In this document: positions 21,336-31,418 of the stretch, in pieces
Position numbering within the stretch: position 1 is the stretch's first letter
Layout of the letters: each line of letters begins with the position of its first letter
Origin: Chromera velia
Lineage: Eukaryota > Sar > Chromeraceae
DNA length: 40,692 nucleotides
NCBI GenBank assembly: GCA_018398765.1
Contig: JAHBMJ010005791.1
Location: forward strand, 1 to 40,692
Direction: 5' to 3'
The notes under the pieces: model-generated
Databases searched by the model: none
Told to the model about the DNA's origin: nothing
The model's input: only the letters and a program-made list of their open reading frames with translations
Program-made: the position numbers and the translations under genes

Positions 21336-24300
21336 ATGTCGCAGAAAAGAAATTCCCAGCCTGACTCCAATTTTCTCCTCAGGGGCTCCTCAGTGATTCG
21401 TCATGATTCACTCCCCACTGACGGAGCCTCAGGAAGAAGGAATGACCAGGGACAAGACGCGACAGACAAACCTGAGGGACCCACACCGGTGGGGGGCGGC
21501 CGCTCTGTTCGTTCTTCCTCCCACCGAAGGGCGCCTTCGAGGGAAAGGGAAAGGGAGACTGCAGATCACTCCTCTCGACCGGGCTCCAGTACACAGAGGT
21601 TCCACGGCACAGGAGTACTGGGGATGACTGCCAAGTCCATCCTCGGGGAGGCCGCCCTCCCTCCGTTGCTGTCCCCTGTGCTCGGCGCTTCAGACATAAG
21701 CCCCTCGGGCATGGCAGCTGCACTTCCCGCAAGTAATCGTAGAAGGTCGACAAAAAATGAGGGAGGTCCCCTGTCCAAATCCATGCGGGACCCTGGCGGT
21801 CCCCCAGACACCCCAGTTAGAAAAAGAGAGTGGCTACAGTCCCCCGCGGCAGGCTCTGCGGTGGGTCCTGCAGGAGGGCTGTCGCCCGTCCGGCTTCCAC
21901 CGTTAGACAAAGGATCACCGTCTATTCTTAGTGCGACTCTCCGGGCAGAGGGTACAGGTGTACGGGGTAGAAGGGTGATTGTTGGAGTGAAGGATGAAAG
22001 GGGCGTGGCAGAACTAAAGGCCGCCACTCCTTTGTCATCTCATGGAAAGCCAGAGCCATGGACCGGTCTTCGACAAACAGTATCACAGGGCGGTGTTGGT
22101 TATGGAGGTTTAGACTTCGATCGTTCGACCCCTGCCTCAGCCATGCGGGGTGCCGCATCTGCGCGTGTGCGCAGTCCCCCCTCCGTCTCCACGGCAGGGT
22201 CTGTGAAGAACAGAAGATTGAAACCTCTGCCCGTGCCCTTCTCACCTTCTAACAGGTCAGAGGCATCATCAGGTTCTCCTGACGGCATTCACCTCTTCAC
22301 TCCCAAATCTCCGAGGAGATACACAGTAGCAGAGGCGCTGATTGCAGACGCAGAAGGAGCCCACTCTACAGAGGGTGAGGAAGATATCGCGGGAAATTTT
22401 TCAACTGAAATGATTGCAGCGAGCCTGGCAGGAGCGGGAAGAGGCCGCCTCGACCTCTCCCCCACCATGATTCCTCCATCGCCGCGCCGCCACAGCGAGA
22501 CGCCCCCTTCCCCTCGCCCCCCCTTGCTTCATCAACAGACCTCTTCGCATCAATCCGTTCCCTCCAACCCTGATGTCTCTCAAGAGCCCAGCAGGCCCTC
22601 ACACCCTTCCGGTTCTTCTTCACTCGACAGACCGACCTCAACAGGGTCCCTCCACCTCCCAGCACCTCCTGCAGGTCCGGAGACGGGCATCAGCCCAAAG
22701 AAAAGGAGAAGTGCACAAAGCAGTCGGAATACGAGTAGAGCAGGAAGCAGGGTAGGGTCAGTTGTTGGGGAAGAATTTGCCGTCGCCCCGAGTCCCGTGC
22801 CTTCTAACCACAGAGACAGGAGCGGAGTCAACACAGCCATGGCTGCTGCGGGTGTCCTTGCACACGCTCAAGGACAGTCTAGTTCTTCAGGCGACGCTGT
22901 GGCTCTTCCCTCCCCCCGTCCCTTGTCCACTTCCTCCTCTTCCTCTCGGCCTTCCTCCTCTCCAGCTGCCACCGTTCCCTCCAGAGTAGACACACCCGAA
23001 GGCCCCTCGGATCCTGCCGAGTCCACCGTTCAACGAATAAGTCCGACAGGACATGAGGGCTTCGGGGGGGGTCAGGAAAAAGAAAAGGAGACGGCATCTC
23101 CGGAGAGGAAACCAACGATCAAGATCTCCATGCCTCCAGGAAGAGGGAAAGGGATCAGCCATCCCCGCACTTCTTCCGGCGATGTGCCCCCGGCAGGGAC
23201 GACAACCGACACGGTGCGCGAGGACCATTCTTCATGGGACAACGACACGATGCAATTTCAACCTATAAAGAAATCGTCAGCAAAGAGCAAGACTGAGGAG
23301 GAGCAGGAGAAGGGAAAGAAAGGGAAGGCAGTTGTTGTTGTGGACAGACGTGCAAGTGATGAGAGGGTGATGAAGGAGGGGGCTCAGGCTCCCCTGATGA
23401 GGCCGATCAAGAGGTCAACAACAGACCATCATATTCGAGGACGGGGGGGGAATTCCAAAAAGGGAAAATTTATTTTGGCAGACATCGAAGGGAAGCAGTG
23501 TTGGCTCGGGGAGAAGGAAGTAGTGGGAGCAGGGTCTTGGGGGCGTGTGTTTAGGGCAACAAAGGCCGGAACGGGGGGGGAGGTTGCAGTCAAGGAGATG
23601 ATAGTCAATCCTAGAGGAAAAGAGGAAAACGACCACGTGAGGGCATTTCAGAAGGAACTGACGGTCTTTCTGGAGAGAAACATCAGACACCCGAATATTG
23701 TGCGATATCTTGGTGAGTGTGTGAGTGTGTGTTCTCCCCCCTTGTAGGGTGCCTGTGTCTGTATCTTAATTTGGTCAGTGTTTCCTGAACACAGTCACCT
23801 TCCTGTCTTTCGTGATTGTTCTGAACACGTATCTTTGCTTCCACCCCCTTTGCCTTCATCTTGATGGACCTCTAAATTGTCTTAAGAGATCTCCTTCAAA
23901 TGCGTTTGAACCTCACAGTCCATCGATTCTCCTTCGAGGCTCATTCATCTGCCTGCCTGCCTGCATCTTCCTTCGTGTGGCCTCTGTCTCCTCAGGACAC
24001 AATCGTCAGAACGAGAGACTGTACATCTACCTGGAGTACATTAACGGAGGCTCTCTGAAGGACATTCTGCAGAACGACGGGGCATGGGCAGAGAGTCTGG
24101 CTGCCAGGTACACCAGGGAGGTGCTCTTGGGATTGGAGTACCTTCACCTGAAGGGGATCGCGCACAGGTCCGCAGGTTAAACAAAAAGACAAAGAGAAAA
24201 GACGGACAGATGAACAGAACCGCACAGAGATGAAAATTAACAGAATTTCCTTTTTTCGCAGCCAGACTTGGGACTGATGGTTCCACCACAGACTTCAAAT

Positions 24301-25083
24301 GAGCGAGGAACAAGGGAGAAAGGAACGTTTTCGCTGCATTTCTAACGAAAACGGGAAGACATCGACATGTCTGAAAATTCGTTTCCCATGTGAAGTCTTC
24401 TCTTGTGTCCTGCCTTGTGACCTCTATGCGTGCAGAGATTTGAAAGGGGCGAACATTCTGATCGATGAGGAAATGAAGGTGAAGATTGCGGACTTCGGAT
24501 GTGCGAAGTTCAACGACACGGGGGAGTCTCTCTTTGCCTCCACACAAGCGGGTGAGTGGGTGCATGACGGATTTGAAGGCTCACCGAGCACTGGAAGAGA
24601 AAGCAAAAAAAAGAGAACGTCGAAAGGAACAGGCTTGTCTATCAGTCTGGGTTTCTTTCTGCCTGTCTGTTCGGACCTTCTGCTTTCTCATCTTCTTTCC
24701 CGCCTTCCTCTCTTCCTTTTTATTCATTTGTCAAAACGTTGATGACTCCTTCTCTTACAGATTCGCTCACATTCATTCGTACACGAACGCGTCTGCAGAG
24801 AACATACATATCGACATTATCTTTGAATACTGTGCAGGCACTGTGTACTGGACAGCCCCCGAGATCCTCGAACAGGAGGAGCACGAGAAGTACAACCCCA
24901 TGAAGGCGGACGTCTGGAGCGTCGGCTGCCTGGTGGCAGAGATGGTCACAGGGGTGCCTCCCTGGACATACGGAAGAGAAAAGCCTTTCCCATGGGCAGT
25001 GGCTGCCGCCAAACACATCTGTAAGGCAGATCCTTCTCATCCGCCTCTGCCTCCAGACTCTTCGGAGGCCCTCAAGGTCGGCA

Positions 25084-25147
<64 letters not shown>

Positions 25148-27854
25148 TATGTATATTTATATATATACACACACATTCTTGCAAGGAATCCTCATTTTCT
25201 CTTTCGATCGTACATTGTGTCAACTCTGCCAAATCGATCTTTTCTTCTTTTTTTTTGTTTTTTCAAATTCACTCTTGTTGCCTAAAGCGACATGAGAGAC
25301 TTTCGAGAACCGAATACAGATAGCAGGGGTGCTTTTTCTGCCTGCTCTCTCACTGGATTTTCTTTGCATCTCTGTGCAGGACTTCGTTGCCCAGTGCTGC
25401 AAGAGGGACCCGAAGGAGCGTCCCTCAGTCGCAGAACTCCTGCGACACCGATTTGTCAATCTGACCGAGCTAGGCCCAGACAGCATGAGGGTGGGTAGTG
25501 ACGTCATTGGGAAGGGGTCCCGTGGAAGGGTGACGGTCTTCAGTGGTCTGAAACTCGCCACGGGGGAGCAAGTGGCTGTGAAGCGCATCCCTTACTCGAA
25601 GAGCGACCAGGAGGACGTCAAGTACGTCAAGCAGCTTGCAGAAGAATTGAGGGTCTATCAGTCCATCACACACCCCCATATTGTGGATTATCTCGGTCAG
25701 TCTATCAGGAGAACGGACAAAAGAGTTCTTCTTTGTTTAAATTTTTGTGTGGCTGCAGCACTCAATGGTTCCTCTTTCTCTCTCACGCATATGCCCAAAC
25801 ACACACAGACAGAGGGGTTTACATTTTGCCTCCATTCCTTGTTCTGCGGGAGCTTTTCTTGATGTTGTTGTTGTTCTCTCTCTGTAAACAAAGCGAAGCC
25901 AGTCAACATCCACTTCCTGCCGCGCAATTCCTGCTCCAGGCTTTCTTTGCCTCCTTCTGTATCTCTTTGTTTTTCTCACGTGTCGGCCTCCCGACCCCTT
26001 TGACCTCTGATCAGGTGTTTGTACTTGTGTCCGCCCTTCTTCAATCTGTGCCTCCTCTCTCTACAGGCCACCGGATCCACGAGGAGTTCATGAACGTGTT
26101 CTTGGAGTTTTGCTGTGGAGGTTCTCTCACGGACATCCTGTCTGAGTTCAAACGGCCAGACCAGAACGAGTACACACCCCTGTCGGAACCGATCATCGCC
26201 AACTTCACAAAACAGATCTGCATCGGGCTCGACTACCTGCACTCTAAAAACATTGCACACAGGTCGGTATAAGCCTTTCTTTCTCAACGCACACAGAGAA
26301 GCAACGCGATCGAAGTGGCAGACCCTAGTTCGTGACGACAGAGTCAAAAGGAAGGAAACCAGCAAACAAAGCCTTTTTTCGTCCGTTTTGACTTCGGACA
26401 GAACTGTTCTGACCTCTCTTTGATCGACTCTTCGCGCTGGGTGTCCTTGTCGCCATCCTGTAAAGTCATCAGATCTCACACAGACTAATGCATCAATCAA
26501 GGTGAAGGTACAACAACCAAATCATCCTACTGCATGCATGCACGATTGATTACATGGATCCCTTGCAGAGACCTGAAGGGTGCGAACATTCTGTTGGACT
26601 CGAGAGGGCATGTGAAGATTGGAGACTTCGGAAGCGCCAAGAGAAACGACATCGAACAGTCTTTGCTGACCAAAACGATTCGAGGTGAGTCCGACCCGCG
26701 AAATTTGACTTTAGCCCTTTCAGCTTTTTCGTTTCTCCGTTGGATTTGTCCCTTCTGCCTTCGTATAGTAAGCCTGTGGACATTCGGAAAGTCTTACGTT
26801 TTTTTTTGTCTTTTTTTTATCCCTCATGACCTTCTGTCCTCAAAAGAGACGCTCAGAGGATTTCTCCCACACGGATCACAAAAGTGTACGCTGGGCAAAG
26901 CAACGGAAACGAAACCAACACATCAGGTCCATGAAAGAACAAAGCAACAGCCCCCGACATGGATCGACGCATCTTTGCCATGATTTTCTCCTGCAGGGTC
27001 TCTCCTCTGGATGGCTCCAGAGATCATCGAGAGATGGGGGGAGCAGGAGGAGTCGATGAGTCCCTACCACGCCAAGAAGGCGGACATCTGGAGTCTGGGC
27101 TGTGTGGTCGTGGAGATGTGCACAGGGAGGCCTCCATGGACACTCACAAAGAGAGGACTGGACTCCGAGATGGGCATCTTCATACACGTCACCAAAAAGG
27201 CCCCAACGGCAATTCCGGATGTCCCGGAGACAGTGTCAGACGACTTGAAGGTCAGTCAGACTGAGGAGTGCTCAAAAGAGAGCCCGCTGTGTTGGTGGGT
27301 TTGTTGCTGTCGCTCTTTCGTGCTGACAGTCTTGAAATACCTCCTTGGCATGGCCACGTTTTTGAAACGACTCTGTGGAAAACCTGTTTTTGAATGCAAC
27401 ATGCTTTCTCAGATCATTCAAGAAGGGATGGAACAAAGGTCGGAAGGAGGGGAGGAATCAGAGCGGTCAAACAATTTCGATGAAATATTGAGTGATCTTA
27501 CCGCTGTCTTTCATGATCGATCAGTGTCATTCGTTTTTTTTTTCGGGTTTCTTTTTTCTTTTGCCGGGTTACTGGACATATGATAGGCAGGAGGGTTGCC
27601 ACAGCGGAGGGTCTTCCTCTCGTGCTTCTGGCTATAGACACTTCTTTCGACCCCTCATGTGCCTGCACTTCATGCAGAGCTTTGTGGCAACGTGCTGCAA
27701 CAGAGATGCGAATGCAAGGCCTCCAGTCTCCGAGTTGATGTCCCACCCGTTCATCTCGCATGCTGAGGGGATTCTCTTGAAAACCGCTGCCAGGGAAGGT
27801 TTGAAATCTAGCCTCAAGGGGGGGGAGGAAGACGAGGACGATGACAACGACTAG
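21336..27854 (+). CDS. Tandem double MAPKKK-like kinase, 1,320 aa, nine exons
   Basis: Exons: 21336-23712, 23996-24167, 24436-24551, 24838-25076, 25380-25695, 26067-26262, 26569-26684, 26997-27250, 27678-27854. All GT-AG; phases close to 1,321 codons. Residues 1-720 are Ser/Pro-rich with a KKRRS nuclear-signal-like patch near 454. Kinase domain 1 (about 726-994) has GAGSWG (731-736), Lys753, HRDLKGAN (His849), DFG (869-871) and GTVYWTAPE (Glu897). Kinase domain 2 (about 1007-1295) has GKGSRG (1012-1017), Lys1036, HRDLKGAN (His1138), DFG (1158-1160) and LLWMAPE (Glu1186). The acidic tail ends EEDEDDDND. Exon 5 (25380-25695) encodes the end of domain 1 and the start of domain 2 with no stop, so the fusion is real at DNA level. 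Both domains keep the catalytic residues. Substrates are presumably MAPKKs. Confidence 0.92.
25082..25147. repeat. (TC)n then (AC)n microsatellite
   Basis: A CT/TC tract passes into a CA tract within intron 4 of the tandem-kinase gene, immediately downstream of the GTCGGC donor. It is polymorphism-prone and could affect donor use. Confidence 0.85.
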
Positions 27855-28111
27855 ACCGAGAAGCCTCCCGCAAAGTTTGAGCACTGAGAAGGTGCGGGAG
27901 TGGGAGTTGTCTTCAAATTGTAAAGTTTAACCTAGACAGACTTGCCTGACACAATTTACCGACTATCCATCAGATTATCGCAATGGGGGAGCAGCAGAAA
28001 GGGAGTCGGGTTGGTTGACTTTGAAATTTATCGAAACGCAAAAAAGGGGCTTGGACAAATGTGCGGATACCTTCGCTTAAGGAAAGGGACGAGCGGTGAA
28101 CGAAGGGGACG

Positions 28112-28117
28112 AATAAA
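28112..28117 (+). terminator. Possible polyadenylation signal AATAAA after the tandem-kinase gene
   Basis: AATAAA lies 258 nt past the stop codon at 27854. It is the first such hexamer I noticed in the 3' flank. The hexamer is not strictly used in many protists, so this is tentative. Confidence 0.3.
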
Positions 28118-28575
28118 TTTTACACCCATAGACAACATTCACCTGGGCGTGTGCGTAGGCGTGTGCCTCTCTTGCTTCAACGCTTCAATAGAGAGTGTCA
28201 CATTGTTTTTTTGTTTCGATGCCTGGTGAGACCATCAGGGTCGTAGAATCCAAACCTTGCGCCTTGCATGATAAGTCGGCGGCACAGAGTCGCTATTCGG
28301 TGGCTTTGAAGGCATTTGCATCTTAAGGCTTATAAACTCTGTTCTAGCATTGCACTCACAACATGACACGTAATGACATATAAGAATTTGGTTTTCTATA
28401 ATACTGTTATCTAGACTGTTATGCAGATGGTTTAATATATGATACATATCAATCTTTCACAATTTTCCGCCCCCGTACAAAAGTGATAGTGCTAAGATTA
28501 TTCTTTTAAGTGTTATAATTGTTATTTTTTTCACAATTTTCATGATCTGATTCTTTTTTTTTTTTACTTATCTTC

Positions 28576-28788
28576 TAGGCGTCGGCTAAAGCTAGAAAAA
28601 GTAAAGGGTTTGGGGAGATTTTTTTTTTACTTTTTGACCTTGCATAATAGCTAACAACACTTGTGCAACTGATACACAGCACTTGTCAAACACTTGAACA
28701 ACAGTTGTTCGAGTAAAAAAAAAAAAAAAAAAATAAAAAAATAAACAGCTTGAGAGGATCTTTTTTTTTTTCTTTTAGCCGACGCCTA
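28576..28788. mobile_element. MITE-like element with perfect 15-bp terminal inverted repeats
   Basis: TAGGCGTCGGCTAAA at 28576-28590 is repeated as its exact reverse complement at 28774-28788. The 213-bp unit is non-coding, with poly-T near the left inner end and poly-A then poly-T toward the right. Its core contains AACAACACTTGTGCAAC and CAACAGTTGTTC. Size, perfect inverted ends and lack of a gene fit a non-autonomous DNA transposon. Confidence 0.7.
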
Positions 28789-28854
28789 TATAGCTTGTCT
28801 TAAACTTGGGCCTAAAGAATAGTAAAGATATGCTCATGAAATTGCTAGTAACTG

Positions 28855-29118
28855 ACAATTTTGCTAGGCCACCCACATAGAAAAAAAATAAAAAAGTAAT
28901 TGCCTAAAATCGATTTTTGGTAGGATTTTTGATTCTCTTTTTTTCTTTTTTTTGTTTGTTTAAACAACACTTGTACATTGTGCAACACCCATGTAACACC
29001 CCAAACAACAGTTATTCAGGTGTTGTTCTAGAAAATCAAAAAAAAAAAAAAACTAATTAGGTTTTTAGCCCAATTTTCTTTTTTTTTTCCTTTTGATGTG
29101 GGTAGCCTCGCAATTTTA
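28855..29118. mobile_element. Second fold-back element, related in its core to its neighbour
   Basis: CTAGGCCACCCACAT near 28864-28878 pairs with ATGTGGGTAGCCTCG at 29096-29110 (12 of 14 core positions), and the pairing continues outward into AATTTT. The interior contains AACAACACTTGTACATTGTG and AAACAACAGTTATTC. These resemble the core of the element at 28576-28788 although the termini differ. It is non-coding. Confidence 0.55.
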
Positions 29119-31418
29119 ACTAACAGTTTTGAAATGCCAGTGGAAGGTAGCAGGTAAATTTGGAATATGGCTAGTCTAGGGTTTATTTTAATCTGGAGTA
29201 TGATCGAAACTAAAAACTGGTGCAAAAAAAACACTTATAAGCATGCAGTAAAAATTCTACCCGAGTCACCCGGTGCCAGTGGTACATGGGGTATACGGTG
29301 AACGTCGATCAAGAAGTCCCAAACGCATACAGTTCAAAGAATCCTTTTCAGCAGTTTTTTCTTTAACACACATGCACGATTCAAAAATCGCACGACCGTC
29401 CGACAGCGAGTTACTACAGGAGGGAAGCGTACGCTCAGTACTACGCTGGCACGTACGCCCTCAGAGGCCCTCTTGCACAAATGGTTTCGGATGCATGACA
29501 GGGCACGGTATGCAGCGCCTTGTCGAATGCGAGCAGGCGGCCGGCCCTCTAGCAGCTCAGCCTGGGACCCAGTCTGACAGTCTGCATGCCTCCATCGATC
29601 GATCGATCATCATCGCTCTGCTTTTAGTTCCGTCCCTCCCTGCCGGGATAATAATGATACACACGCATGCAGTCCGACGAGGAACTGCACGAATGGATGG
29701 ATGGATGGATGGATGCTCAATGGATCGGCCAGGGAGGATCAGTCGCCCTTCCTTTCTATGGACTTGTTGAACTTTCTTACTTACTATATCGGTACAAAAT
29801 GAGAGAAGACCTGCTACTTGGACATCGCCACCTCCCTCCCTCCCTCCCTCGATCCCTCATGTCGATCCTTCCTTCTCTCATTCCGTTCTCTTCCAGTCCC
29901 CGTCGTCTTCCTCATCTTCCTCCAGTCTTTCCACCAGTCTTCTTCCGCCTTCCCCTCTTTCTTTCTTCTTCCTGTCCTTTTTTGTGTGTGTTTGCAATGT
30001 ATTTTCTTCACCCTTTTCTGCATCTCTTGCTTCCTCGTTTCATTTTTTTCTTTCATCTCCCATCTAAATCAATCAAACGATCCCCCCGCCCCCCCGTCCC
30101 CTGCGCGCAGCATTCCGCGCGACGTCTCGATTCCCTCCTCTAATCCCCTCTTCAAAGAAAGTGAAAAAATGTCCTTCAGAAAGACTCTCTCAAAGCCACA
30201 CCCTGGCCAGAGAGAGAAAGGACTGTTGAACCATCACAAACATCGACAGGAGAGAAAAAACGAGTCTATGAAACACAAAAACAGACAGCGAACAGCGAGC
30301 GGCAAAAAAGCATCACGCAAAGCATAGACGTAGGAAGAAGGGAGAGGAGAAAGGGCACGATTGAAACGAACACAGACACAAAAACATCGACAGCACGAAC
30401 AAACGCACACGCAAAAGCTTGGTGGAAGGCAGCAACCCTCTTTCGCCTTCTCTCCATCAACTCTCCCTTCCCGTCTACACCTCTCTCCACTCCCCTACTC
30501 TCACTTCGCCAACACTTTTGCAAGTCGGCCTCTCCACCCTCCTTCCCTCTTCCTTCCCTCGCACCTTCAGAAGGCACGCCGAGGCTCCAACCAAGACGGG
30601 TCTGTCTGTTCTTCCTGCTGGTGTGCTGAGAGCAGCCACCGCAGGGAGATCGAAGAGGAAAGAAAACAGGAAGGCCGGATGCAAATCACAAGAGCTAGGC
30701 CAGATAAACGGAGAAATAACAAGAGCGTATACACGCCCCATATTTCCGTTTGTGAAAGCTCCCGTGCATCCTGATGCAAGCAAGCAAACACCCTCGATCG
30801 TGGAACTTTCCTTAACACTCTTCCTCTTGTCCCAAGAGACAGACGAGGAAGCGGAAACCAAACACAACGAAGGCCGCATACAAAGGAGGGGAAGAGAGAT
30901 TCGTTAAAGTTAGGAAGCGAGAAATGAAGTAGCGAACCCCAAAAAGGCACGCAAGATTGGACGAAAACTTCTCACAACACAACAAAAGCTGAAGAGTAAA
31001 GGAAGAAGCTGACAAGCGGAGGGGGAGAAGAGAAGAGGAAGGTGGAGGGACGTGAGGGGCAGAAGAGCAGAGAAGAAGAGAGGAGAGGAGAGGAGAGGAG
31101 AGCAGAATAGAGAAAAAAAGGGAACTGCAGAACCGTCAGAACTCACGCATTCCCAATCAGAGACAGGCAAGAGCGAACAAGAGACACACCCACACCCATG
31201 CCCTCCCTGCCTCCAGTACGCAATCAACGCATGCTCATGGGCTGAGGGTAAAATCAGATGAATCTGTTTTGTCCTCTCGTCACCAACCACTGCATGCCGC
31301 ACTCTTCCAAAAACGCAAATAGAAAAGCCCCCCCTTGCTTCGACTCGCGTCGTCGCCCCGTTTACCTCTCTCATCTTTCCTTTTGTTAATCGAGACCATT
31401 CCATCACCCCCCTCTTCG
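29119..31418. other. Region without a convincing gene
   Basis: Low-complexity purine or pyrimidine tracts, an ATCG run near 29594, a (GGAT)n run at about 29693-29714 and GAGAG repeats near 31075-31100. A 165-codon plus-strand frame at 29273-29770 starts only with GTG and has no recognised domain. A stretch around 29480-29620 has fairly protein-like codons, but no splice model convinced me. Confidence 0.4.

Noticed and set aside
25329-25862. Start of a separate second kinase gene near 25480 (an ATG codes for Met in GPDSM)
   Set aside because: The frame is continuous from domain 1 through a normal exon, there is no stop or promoter-like gap, and the linker is only about a dozen residues.
29273-29770. 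165-codon plus-strand frame
   Set aside because: Begins only with GTG, has no recognised domain and includes simple GGAT repeats. Left as unproven.
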